This document shows positions 1 to 5,924 of a DNA stretch of 8,248 nucleotides, one piece after another (within the stretch, counting starts at the first letter, position 1; each line of letters starts with the position of its first letter). The notes under the pieces were generated by a model. That model ran no database searches. It was given only the letters and a program-made list of their open reading frames with translations, and was not told where the DNA came from. Origin of the DNA: JAICTV01 sp034666045 (lineage in GTDB: Bacteria > Planctomycetota > Phycisphaerae > Tepidisphaerales > Tepidisphaeraceae); assembly GCA_034666045.1 (NCBI GenBank), contig JAXDMN010000147.1, positions 1 to 8,248 on the forward strand, given 5' to 3'. The position numbers and the translations under genes are program-made.

Positions 1-305
1 GTGACTCCCGCTTCTGCAAGGGCAAGCGGCGCGTGTTCGCGCGACGAGCCTGAGCCGAAGTTTTTTCCACCGACGACAATCGTGAAATCGCTTTTGAACT
101 CGTTCTCGCGGACGAACGGAATATTCCCGTCGGGCAATCCGCGCTGGCCCTCCGGGACGGAACTCATCGCGTACATGCCGAAGAATTTCCGCTCTTCCGG
201 ATCGGTCGTGCTGAACTTGAGATAGATCGCAGGGATGATCTGATCCGTGTCGAGATTGTCGCCCAGCACATACGCGCGGCCGGTGATCGATTGCTGCATA
301 ATCAT
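1..305 (-). CDS. leuD: 3-isopropylmalate dehydratase small subunit (partial, C-terminus beyond left edge)
   Basis: This is the small, swivelling subunit of isopropylmalate isomerase, which with the LeuC large subunit converts 2-isopropylmalate to 3-isopropylmalate in leucine biosynthesis in the cytoplasm. About 101 codons are visible. They carry two hallmarks of the aconitase small-domain family: GDNLDTDQIIPA near residue 14, which is the nucleus of the substrate-loop region, and GKNFGSGSSREHAP near residue 81, the phosphate-binding serine/arginine loop. The family is usually 160 to 200 residues, so roughly half is missing. The start is ATG at 305 or the in-frame ATG at 299; family members begin just before this QxSITGRAYV segment. 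The frame stays open upstream to a GTG at 371, but those codons look non-conserved. No Shine-Dalgarno is visible and a promoter-like pair sits directly upstream, so the message may be leaderless. Homoaconitase or methylthioalkylmalate isomerase small subunits are possible relatives; leuC is not in the window. Confidence 0.9.
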   Translation of the reverse strand, partial: MIMQQSITGRAYVLGDNLDTDQIIPAIYLKFSTTDPEERKFFGMYAMSSVPEGQRGLPDGNIPFVRENEFKSDFTIVVGGKNFGSGSSREHAPLALAEAGV

Positions 306-307
306 GA

Positions 308-336
308 ACAATAGAGCGACTTCGCGGCGTTGTACA
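308..336 (-). promoter_or_regulatory. Candidate promoter of leuD
   Basis: On the minus strand TGTACA (336 to 331, four of six matches to TTGACA) is separated by exactly 17 bp from TATTGT (313 to 308, four of six matches to TATAAT). The predicted transcript start falls near 299 to 301, on or just before the ATG at 299. This would give a leaderless mRNA, consistent with the absence of a Shine-Dalgarno sequence. It is inferred from spacing and consensus only. Confidence 0.35.
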
Positions 337-356
337 CCTCCGCGCGCGTAGCGGTC

Positions 357-378
357 GGGCCGCAGGCCCACCAGGCCT
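357..378. other. Two overlapping, mutually exclusive hairpins between leuD and the divergent unit
   Basis: GGGCC-gca-GGCCC (357 to 369) and AGGCC-5 nt-GGCCT (364 to 378) share the central GGCC arm, so only one can form at a time. No T-run follows either stem. They lie upstream of the predicted leuD transcript start, so an attenuation role is doubtful. A protein-binding site or simple GC-rich chance pairing are both possible. Confidence 0.25.
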
Positions 379-400
379 TTCTGTCCTTACACCCCCCGGT

Positions 401-406
401 TATCTT
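401..406 (+). promoter_or_regulatory. Candidate -10 element for the small-protein/lipoprotein unit
   Basis: TATCTT lies 9 nt before the ATG at 416 in a GC-rich stretch. It would place transcript initiation about 3 nt before the start codon. No clear -35 is present: the hexamer 17 bp upstream is TTTCTG. No Shine-Dalgarno precedes the ATG. The same hexamer-to-ATG distance recurs before the gene at 3131. Confidence 0.3.
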
Positions 407-415
407 CGACCCCCA

Positions 416-676
416 ATGACCGTCTACGAGACGACCAACCACAACACGATCTACCACTGGGCGACCAGCCGCGGGCTCTATCCCGCCTGCGTCGCCGGTG
501 AAACGACGAAAATCCGCCTCGGCGGCGATCCGGATGCGAACCTGGGCGAGGAGTTGCAACCGATCGAGTGGTGGCGGTGGTTTCAGGAGTTCGATCGGCG
601 GAATCTGCAACTGATTTATGATCCGTCGAAGGGTTGGTTCACGATTGGGAGCCGGCTGGCGCCGAGTGGATCATGA
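416..676 (+). CDS. Conserved small protein of unknown function (WAxxRG family)
   Basis: This is an 86-residue soluble protein without a signal peptide or membrane segment. From memory it resembles a widespread bacterial small-protein family. The shared features are an N-terminal TI-x2-WA-x2-RG-x2-PA block (residues 11 to 24, here TIYHWATSRGLYPA), a basic/glycine middle (TTKIRLGG), and a C-terminal PI-x-W-x-x-F-x-x-F-x5-L-x-L-x-Y block (residues 49 to 68), followed by a short strand ending in SR. The family has no assigned function that I can name. The aromatic-rich composition and even codon use support this strand over the opposite 102-residue frame. The stop codon overlaps the next start as ATGA, so the two products are probably made from one message by coupled translation. 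ATG at 416 is the only sensible start. Confidence 0.75.
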   Translation: MTVYETTNHNTIYHWATSRGLYPACVAGETTKIRLGGDPDANLGEELQPIEWWRWFQEFDRRNLQLIYDPSKGWFTIGSRLAPSGS

Positions 677-1173
677 CGAAGATTTTTGGCGCGATTTTCG
701 TGGTGGGTGCGCTGGTGGCGGGATGCGCCACGAAGGCGCAAGCGACCCGGCCAGCCGTGCGGCAGGGGGAAGCGAAGACGAATTTCGTAGCGGCGACAAC
801 GCAACCGATTCTCTTCCATCGCACCGGCGGGATCGCGGGAACGAATGATCATCTCGTCGTCTGGCCCGACGGGTTTGTGCAGGTGGATGGGGAGTTGTTC
901 ACGCCTGCGATTCTGCGGCTGTCGGATGAGCGGCGCGCCAAGCTGGCGCGGATGTTCGATGGCTGGGGCAAGCTCAAGCCCGAATATCTGACCAACAACA
1001 TCCCGGACGCCTACACCATCACGATCCACTACGGCGACAAGGCGGTCGTCGCCAACGACATCGCGCCCGATCTGCCGCAGAAATTCCGGGACATCTTCAC
1101 CGAGCTGGAAGCGGTCGCATTCGAAGCGCAACAACAGCAGGAGCAGGTCACACCGCCGTCGCCGGCGCCATGA
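673..1173 (+). CDS. Lipoprotein with emfourin-like domain
   Basis: This is a 166-residue protein. Residues 1 to 18 form a lipoprotein signal: a basic MTK, a hydrophobic core and lipobox VAGC with Cys18. A flexible Ala/Thr/Gln linker runs to about residue 45. The folded part (46 to 150) reads as a strand with RTGGIAG (50 to 56), a short loop, a helix (LSDERRAKLARMF, 83 to 95), an acidic-aromatic strand PDAYTITIHYG (111 to 121), and a final DLPQKFRDIFTELEAV helix. This order (GG turn, helix, D-x-Y strand, P-x-x-L-x-x-L helix) resembles the emfourin family, whose founder inhibits protealysin-like M4 metalloproteases. That match is by eye and the inhibitor role is inference. The start is ATG at 673, giving an ATGA overlap with the upstream gene; an upstream TTG at 634 would bury the signal peptide. 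The Q/P-rich tail is low complexity. Confidence 0.75.
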   Translation: MTKIFGAIFVVGALVAGCATKAQATRPAVRQGEAKTNFVAATTQPILFHRTGGIAGTNDHLVVWPDGFVQVDGELFTPAILRLSDERRAKLARMFDGWGKLKPEYLTNNIPDAYTITIHYGDKAVVANDIAPDLPQKFRDIFTELEAVAFEAQQQQEQVTPPSPAP

Positions 1174-1197
1174 TGGGGAGCGGACGGAAACGGAAGA

Positions 1198-1275
1198 TGT
1201 CATCCTGAGGTACTCCGAAGGATCTGGCCTTGATTGCAAAGGAACGCAGATCCTTCGCAGTGCCTCAGGATGACA
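1198..1275. repeat. Imperfect palindromic intergenic repeat, 28-bp arms
   Basis: The left arm (1198 to 1225) and right arm (1248 to 1275) are reverse complements at 26 of 28 positions, enclosing a 22-nt loop. The arms contain CATCCTGAGG and CGAAGGATCT. I recall elements with these words as abundant dispersed palindromes in Planctomycetes and several other phyla. The element lies between two co-directional genes, 25 bp after the first stop and 38 bp before the next ATG. As RNA it would form a very stable hairpin, which could attenuate read-through or protect the upstream message. There is no T-run after it, so it is not a textbook intrinsic terminator. Confidence 0.85.
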
Positions 1276-1312
1276 ACCCTCTGTGTCTTCAAGTAACTGC
1301 TTGATCCTGAAC

Positions 1313-3055
1313 ATGCGTCGCACCGGCTCTTACCTGCTGCTCGCGCTGGTCCTGGCGATCTTCGCGGCGTTTCTGCTCTGGCCCATCTACCAGGTCGTGC
1401 GCGTCGCGTTCTTCGGCGTGCCGGGCGACGCGAACGCGGGCGGATTCACACTCGGCTACTTCAAAGCGATCTTTCTCGACGCGGATCTCCGCCGCGGGTT
1501 GATCAACAGCGCGTTGATCGCGGTCGGCGTGACGACCGTGTGCATTCTCATCAGCGTGCCGCTGGCCGTGCTGTCGGTGCGCTACGACTTTCGCGGCAAG
1601 GCGATCGTCAACGCGCTGCTGCTCGTGCCGCTGATCCTGCCGCCGTTCGTCGGCGCGATCGGCATGCGGCAAATCCTCGGGCGATTCGGTGCGCTGACGG
1701 CGATGGCGCACGATCTCGGATTCGTCGACGCCAACACCCCGATCGATTGGTTCGGCAACGCGCAACTGCTTGGCATCATCCTGGTCGAATCGCTCGCGCT
1801 CTATCCGATCCTCCTGCTCAACGTCGCGGCCGCCCTGGCGAACATCGATCCGGCGATGGAGCAGGCAGCGGCGAACCTCGGCGCGTCGCGCTGGACGATT
1901 TTTCGGAAAATCACGCTGCCGCTGATGCGCCCCGGCTTGTTCGCGGGCGGGACAATCGTGCTGATCTGGAGCTTCACCGAACTCGGCACGCCATTGATGT
2001 TCGATTTCTACGACGTCACGCCCGTGCAGATTTTTCATCGGCTGACGCAGGTGACAGGCAACCCGCTACCGTACGCGCTGGTCGTCGTGATGCTGCTGGC
2101 GAGCATGGCGCTGTATGTCGTCGGCAAGTTTGTTCTCGGCCGTCGACAGGACGCGGGCGTGACGAAAGCATCGGTGCAATCCACTGCTTCGCCTCTTCGC
2201 GGATCGAAAGCGCTCCTCGCGCTCGCTCCCTTCCTCCTCGTCGGCGGACTCGCGCTGCTCCCGCACGTCGGCGTACTTCTAATGAGCGTCAGCGGCGTCG
2301 GGGCTTGGTATCAATCGGAGCTCCCGCGCATTTTCACCGCCGAGCATTACGCCCACGCGCTCACCCACGATTTCACGATGCCGTCGGTGCGCAACAGCGT
2401 CGTGTTCGCGTCGGCGAGCATGGCGCTCGACATTGTGCTCGGGCTGATGATCGCGTGGCTAATCGTGCGCTCGACGCTGCCCGGCCGGCGGATGATCGAC
2501 GGGCTGGCGATGCTGCCGCTGGCGGTGCCGGGCGTGGTGCTCGCGTTCGGGTATCTCGCGATCAGCCTCGAGCTGCAAACCTGGGTCGGCCGCGATCGCG
2601 CGTGGCTGCGCGACCTCGTCGACGTGCAGCAGAACCCCACCGTGCTGCTGATCGTCGCGTACGCGATGCGAAGATTGCCTTACGTCGTCCGCAGCGCGGT
2701 GGCTGGCTTGGAGCAAACGCCGGTCGATCTCGAGCTGGCCGCGCGCAATCTCGGCGCGTCGAACTTCTTCACGCTCCGGCGGATCACCGTGCCGCTCATC
2801 GCCGCGAATTTATTGGCCGGCGGATTGCTTGCGTTCGCGTTCGCGATGCTGGAGGTGAGCGATTCGCTCATCCTCGCGCAGCGGCAGAGCTATTGGCCGA
2901 TCACGAAGGCGATCTACGAGCTCTTCCAGCGGCTGGGCGACGGGCCGTACATCGCCAGCGCGCTCGGCGTCTGGGCGATGGCGCTGCTGACGCTGACGAT
3001 CCTGTCGGCCAGCGCGCTGCTCGGCAAACGAATGGGCGCGATCTTCCGCGTGTGA
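1313..3055 (+). CDS. Fused double permease of an iron(III)-type ABC transporter (FbpB/ThiP-like)
   Basis: This 580-residue inner-membrane protein has two BPD_transp_1 permease halves in tandem, so one chain supplies the whole channel. Each half has about six hydrophobic segments (roughly 5-25, 64-90, 98-120, 150-175, 208-228, 253-273; then 300-325, 360-385, 395-418, 442-455, 495-515, 548-570). Each half carries an EAA loop that docks the ATPase: EQAAANLGAS...ITLPLMRPG (183 to 208) and ELAARNLGAS...ITVPLIAAN (474 to 499). This architecture is typical of Fe3+ (FbpB/SfuB), thiamine and 2-aminoethylphosphonate importers; iron is the commonest, but substrate cannot be read from the sequence. No binding-protein or ATPase gene is adjacent. 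The start is ATG at 1313; a GTG at 1283 adds ten poor residues and abuts the palindromic repeat. There is no Shine-Dalgarno. Confidence 0.88.
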   Translation: MRRTGSYLLLALVLAIFAAFLLWPIYQVVRVAFFGVPGDANAGGFTLGYFKAIFLDADLRRGLINSALIAVGVTTVCILISVPLAVLSVRYDFRGKAIVNALLLVPLILPPFVGAIGMRQILGRFGALTAMAHDLGFVDANTPIDWFGNAQLLGIILVESLALYPILLLNVAAALANIDPAMEQAAANLGASRWTIFRKITLPLMRPGLFAGGTIVLIWSFTELGTPLMFDFYDVTPVQIFHRLTQVTGNPLPYALVVVMLLASMALYVVGKFVLGRRQDAGVTKASVQSTASPLRGSKALLALAPFLLVGGLALLPHVGVLLMSVSGVGAWYQSELPRIFTAEHYAHALTHDFTMPSVRNSVVFASASMALDIVLGLMIAWLIVRSTLPGRRMIDGLAMLPLAVPGVVLAFGYLAISLELQTWVGRDRAWLRDLVDVQQNPTVLLIVAYAMRRLPYVVRSAVAGLEQTPVDLELAARNLGASNFFTLRRITVPLIAANLLAGGLLAFAFAMLEVSDSLILAQRQSYWPITKAIYELFQRLGDGPYIASALGVWAMALLTLTILSASALLGKRMGAIFRV

Positions 3056-3092
3056 ACCGGCTGACATCGCGGGCGGCAAGGCGCGCCGTCGC

Positions 3093-3121
3093 TTGTGCGC
3101 GCGTGCGCCGCGGGCTATTTT
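3093..3121 (+). promoter_or_regulatory. Candidate promoter of the parvulin-like gene
   Basis: TTGTGC (3093 to 3098, which keeps the TTG core) is followed after 17 bp by TATTTT (3116 to 3121, four of six to TATAAT). The ATG at 3131 comes 9 nt later, so transcription would begin about 3 nt before it. It fits the near-leaderless arrangement seen at 416. This is consensus-based inference. Confidence 0.35.
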
Positions 3122-3130
3122 CAACCGCCG

Positions 3131-4546
3131 ATGAACACCGCCATGACCAGTTCTTCGCCACATTCTCACTTGCGCCGCACGTCTTTGATCATTGGCGGCG
3201 TCATCGTCTCGCTGGCGCTTGCCGGCGGCGGTTGCGCGCGCTCTCACGGCGGCGGGGAGTTCGATCCGCAGTCGAGGAGCACGGATGCGGCCGCGAACAG
3301 GACAATGGCGGCCGATCCCATGTCGAGCGCGGATCAGCCGGGCACCATGCACGAGCAAAAAAAGCGGAACGATCTCACCTTGCCCGCGCGCGAGCCGATC
3401 GAAGGGGTGAGCAAAACCGTGCAGGAGAACGTCACACCCTCCGGGGCGTACGGTGGGGCATCAAGTCAGCCCACGACAGCCGCCGCGAATGGCGACGCGC
3501 CCAAGCCGCCGCCGGCGACGCGCGGCGCAACCGTCGGCGAATTCTTCACGATCGGCGGGGTCATCGCCGAGGTGAACGGCACGGCGATCTACGCGAACAA
3601 GGTGCTTCATCTTGTCGAGCCGGTGCTGGCCGCGCGGGCGAAGGAACTCGACCGCGAGCGATTCAAGATGGCCGCGGAGAAGGAGCTTCGCGCGCAGCGA
3701 AACGAACTGGTGAAGCTCGAGCTCGAGTACGCCGCCGCCGAGCGCAACCTCGAAGCGCGCGACAAGGACATGGCGGAGTTGCTGACGCAGCAGTGGCGCA
3801 CGCGGCAGATCACCGAGGCGGGGGGATCGGAAGAGCTGGCGCGGCGAAATGCGCCGGAGATCGCGCGTCGCTACCAGTTGAACCCGAGCGGCAGCTTCGA
3901 TGAGCTGGTGAGCGAGACCTACCGCACCTTCATGAGCCGCCTGTACTACGAGAAGAAGATCATGCCGCGCATCCAGGTCAGCGCCGCGGAGATGCGCGAT
4001 TACTACGACCGCAACCGCGAGCAGTATTTCAGCCAGCGTGCCGCCGCACAGTTCCGCCTGATCAAGATTGACGTGAAAAAGGCGGGCGGACACGAGCCGG
4101 CGATGCGGAAGATCACCGAGCTGCGCAACCGCATCGTCAAGGCGGGCGAGCCGTTCGAGTCGATCGCGCGCTCGGTGAACGACAACCCGCTCCTGCTGCG
4201 GACCGGCGGCAGTGTAAAGATCGACCAGGGCGCGTTCGCGGTGAAAGAAGTCGACGACGCCGTCTGGTCGACGCCGGAAGGGCAGGTCACCGAAGTCATC
4301 GACGCCGCCGACGCGCTCTACATCGCGCAGGTGCTCGAGCGCAAGCTCTCGCGTGTGCAACCGTTCGAGGAGGAAGCGGTCCAGGCGCGGATCGCCGACG
4401 ACCTGCGCTCCCGCGATTTCCGCGAGATGCGCCGCAAGGTCCTCGAGCAACTCGAGCAGGACGCCGTCATCCGCTCCGACCCCGCAATGATGAACACCGT
4501 GCTGGAAATGGCGATGCAGAACTATTCGCGCTGGGCGGGGAAGTGA
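3131..4546 (+). CDS. SurA/PrsA-like parvulin-family peptidyl-prolyl isomerase, exported
   Basis: This 471-residue exported protein probably helps fold or escort envelope proteins. Residues 15 to 35 form a basic then hydrophobic export signal ending AGGGC. Cys35 could be lipidated, but the -3 position is Gly, so the lipobox is poor. A disordered Gly/Ala/Pro/Thr segment spans about 40 to 135. A SurA-N-like region follows: VIAEVNGTAIYANKV (144 to 158) and charged helices to about 290. A rotamase-like domain occupies about 303 to 405, with FESIARSVND (342 to 351), TGG (358 to 360), EGQVTEVI (383 to 390) and ALYIAQVLE (395 to 403). A helical tail ends the protein. The usual first-strand HILV motif reads FRLI here, and GGDLG reads GGSVK, so isomerase activity is doubtful and a chaperone role is more likely. 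The start could also be ATG 3143; GTG 3095 is unlikely. It is followed by the convergent repeat. Confidence 0.82.
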   Translation: MNTAMTSSSPHSHLRRTSLIIGGVIVSLALAGGGCARSHGGGEFDPQSRSTDAAANRTMAADPMSSADQPGTMHEQKKRNDLTLPAREPIEGVSKTVQENVTPSGAYGGASSQPTTAAANGDAPKPPPATRGATVGEFFTIGGVIAEVNGTAIYANKVLHLVEPVLAARAKELDRERFKMAAEKELRAQRNELVKLELEYAAAERNLEARDKDMAELLTQQWRTRQITEAGGSEELARRNAPEIARRYQLNPSGSFDELVSETYRTFMSRLYYEKKIMPRIQVSAAEMRDYYDRNREQYFSQRAAAQFRLIKIDVKKAGGHEPAMRKITELRNRIVKAGEPFESIARSVNDNPLLLRTGGSVKIDQGAFAVKEVDDAVWSTPEGQVTEVIDAADALYIAQVLERKLSRVQPFEEEAVQARIADDLRSRDFREMRRKVLEQLEQDAVIRSDPAMMNTVLEMAMQNYSRWAGK

Positions 4547-4554
4547 AGGGGAAA

Positions 4555-4663
4555 TTAACCACAGATGAACACAGATGAACACAGATGGACACGGATGAAG
4601 ATCAGCAATTCTTCTTGCACTAATAAAGTTGATCTGTGTGTATCTGTGTTTATCTGTGGTTAA
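4555..4663. repeat. Inverted repeat with tandem ACAGATGAAC units
   Basis: Arms 4555 to 4586 and 4632 to 4663 are reverse complements at 29 of 32 positions, each beginning with TTAACCACAGAT. Within the left side a 10-bp unit repeats almost exactly: ACAGATGAAC twice, ACAGATGGAC, then ACGGATGAAG (4561 to 4600). The right arm carries three ATCTGTG-type units. The central 45 nt is AT-richer than its surroundings. From memory, this family is common between genes in Planctomycetes and Verrucomicrobia. Its minus-strand translation gives the PCPSVFICVHLW peptide that recurs in spurious database ORFs. It sits between two convergent genes and fills nearly all of the 124-bp gap, so a bidirectional terminator role is plausible. 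Confidence 0.9.
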
Positions 4664-4670
4664 TTGAATT

Positions 4671-5702
4671 TCATTCCAGCTTCTGCGACCCCATCGCTTC
4701 GACAATTCGCATGGCCGTTTCGACTGCGGCCAGGCCGTCTTCGGCGGGGACTTCGGGCTCTGAATTTGTGCGGATCGCGTGGATGAACGAATCGAGTTCC
4801 GCGCGGAGCGGCTCGATGTCGTCGATTTCAAGCTCTTCGATGCTGACCAGGTCGGGGAAATTCAGTTGCGAGAGGTCGTCGATCTCGCCGGCGCGGATTT
4901 TGGCGACGGCGTCGCGGATGGCGCTGAGGTTCTTCGTCTTGCGCGCGACCATGCCGTACTTTTTCTGGTAGTCGATCGAGACGTACGCGTCGGAGCTGAA
5001 GACGCGAAGCTTGCGCTCGGTCTTGAGCGCCAGCCGCGAGGCGGTGATGTTCGCGACGCAACCGTTCTCGAACGTCAGGCGGGCGTTGCAGATGTCTTCC
5101 GGCCCGCCGATGACGCTGACGCCGATCGCGTCGACTTTTGCTACCTTCGATCGCGCCAGGCGAAGGACGATGTCGATGTCGTGGATCATCATGTCGAGGA
5201 CGACGCCGACGTCGATGCTGCGGAACGTGAGCGGGCTGATACGAATGACCTCGATGAAGCGCGGCTCGACGGCCAGCTTGCTCATCGAGCGGACGATCGG
5301 GTTGAAGCGCTCGATGTGCCCGACCTGGCAGATTGCGCCGTGCTCCTTCGACCATTGCACGATTTGCCGCGCCTCGGCGACGTCTTTCGCGAGCGGTTTT
5401 TCGATCAGGCAATGCACGCCGCGGCGCAGCATCGGCTCGGCGACGAAGGCGTGGAACTGCGTCGGGACGGCGATGGTCACGCCGCGCACGCGCTCGGCCA
5501 TTTCTTCGATGGACGAGAAGACTTCCCCGCCGTACTTGTCGCGCGCCGCGGCGGCGACGTCGGGATCGGCGTCGTACAACCCGGCGAGGCGCACCTGCGG
5601 CATCTGCGAGTAAACCCGCGCGTGAAGCTGCCCCATTCGGCCGCAACCGATCACGCCGACCGAGATGACTTCAGGGACCGCGCTGCCCGCACTGCTGGAC
5701 AT
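4671..5702 (-). CDS. Gfo/Idh/MocA oxidoreductase, probable UDP-N-acetylglucosamine 3-dehydrogenase
   Basis: This 343-residue cytoplasmic NAD(P)-dependent enzyme has an N-terminal Rossmann fold with GVIGCGRMG (16 to 24) and the family signature EKPLAKD (101 to 107), where Lys102 is the catalytic lysine. The C-terminal substrate domain has GHIERFNP (128 to 135) and DMMIHDIDI (170 to 178), where His174 and Asp175 are the expected catalytic pair. The GHxERFNP and HDIDI combination is what I associate with UDP-GlcNAc 3-dehydrogenases (GnnA and archaeal relatives). These oxidise the sugar C3 before transamination to UDP-GlcNAc3N, a lipid A or surface-glycan precursor. No GnnB-type aminotransferase or lpx gene is adjacent, so the substrate is an inference; myo-inositol or other sugar dehydrogenases are alternatives. 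The ATG at 5702 is preferred; TTG at 5738 adds twelve unconserved residues. Length is normal for the family. Confidence 0.85.
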   Translation of the reverse strand: MSSSAGSAVPEVISVGVIGCGRMGQLHARVYSQMPQVRLAGLYDADPDVAAAARDKYGGEVFSSIEEMAERVRGVTIAVPTQFHAFVAEPMLRRGVHCLIEKPLAKDVAEARQIVQWSKEHGAICQVGHIERFNPIVRSMSKLAVEPRFIEVIRISPLTFRSIDVGVVLDMMIHDIDIVLRLARSKVAKVDAIGVSVIGGPEDICNARLTFENGCVANITASRLALKTERKLRVFSSDAYVSIDYQKKYGMVARKTKNLSAIRDAVAKIRAGEIDDLSQLNFPDLVSIEELEIDDIEPLRAELDSFIHAIRTNSEPEVPAEDGLAAVETAMRIVEAMGSQKLE

Positions 5703-5924
5703 GCAGCCGATGGTCAGGCGGGCAGCGGCGGCGGTCAAGTGTGCAAAGTTTGTTGCCGGTATGATGAGAACCTTGTAAGGCGCACGTGCGTGCGCGCGAG
5801 AACGAACGCATCATGCAACCCACTGAACTGGTCACGCCTCCGTTGGCGGCGAACGTGTTTGCTGAACTGCAGCCCGGCCAGAATCCACCGCCATCGATAA
5901 AATAGCTTCGTAACGGATCGCAAC
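5703..5924. other. 222-bp divergent intergenic region
   Basis: This lies between the divergent oxidoreductase and acetyltransferase genes. It holds a perfect 10-bp palindrome CGCACGTGCG (5781 to 5790), a TATGAT hexamer on the plus strand (5760 to 5765) without a convincing -35, and a TAAAAT hexamer (5898 to 5903) 21 nt before the acetyltransferase ATG. A 30-codon plus-strand ORF (5813 to 5905, ATG to TAG) begins MQPTELVTPP and has no clear Shine-Dalgarno. I would not annotate it as a gene without conservation evidence. The minus-strand promoter of the oxidoreductase must lie here but I cannot pick it out. Confidence 0.4.

Noticed and set aside
1..225. Plus-strand open frame of 74 codons at the left edge
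   Set aside because: It is antisense to leuD, whose signature motifs are clear on the minus strand.
302..610. Minus-strand 102-codon frame whose TGA overlaps the leuD ATG as ATGA
   Set aside because: The overlap is tempting, but most of the frame is antisense to the 86-residue conserved protein and its composition is that of a reverse-complement shadow.
616..1323. Minus-strand 235-codon frame
   Set aside because: Antisense to the lipoprotein and reading through the palindromic repeat; Arg-rich with no recognisable domain.
3056..3130. Possible intrinsic terminator after the permease (GC-rich stretch followed by CTATTTT)
   Set aside because: GGCGCGCC (3080 to 3087) and the alternating GC runs do not give a single clean stem next to the T-run; the T-rich hexamer fits a -10 element better.
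1540..3903. Plus-strand 787-codon frame spanning the permease and parvulin-like genes
   Set aside because: Arg/Ala-rich shadow in GC-rich DNA; it crosses two real genes in another frame and has no domain.
3461..4831. Minus-strand 456-codon frame
   Set aside because: Antisense to the parvulin-like gene; it contains the PCPSVFICVHLW peptide, which is the translated intergenic repeat and a known sign of spurious ORFs.
4779..5900. Plus-strand 373-codon frame
   Set aside because: Exact antisense of the Gfo/Idh/MocA gene, Asp/Arg/Val-rich, no motifs.
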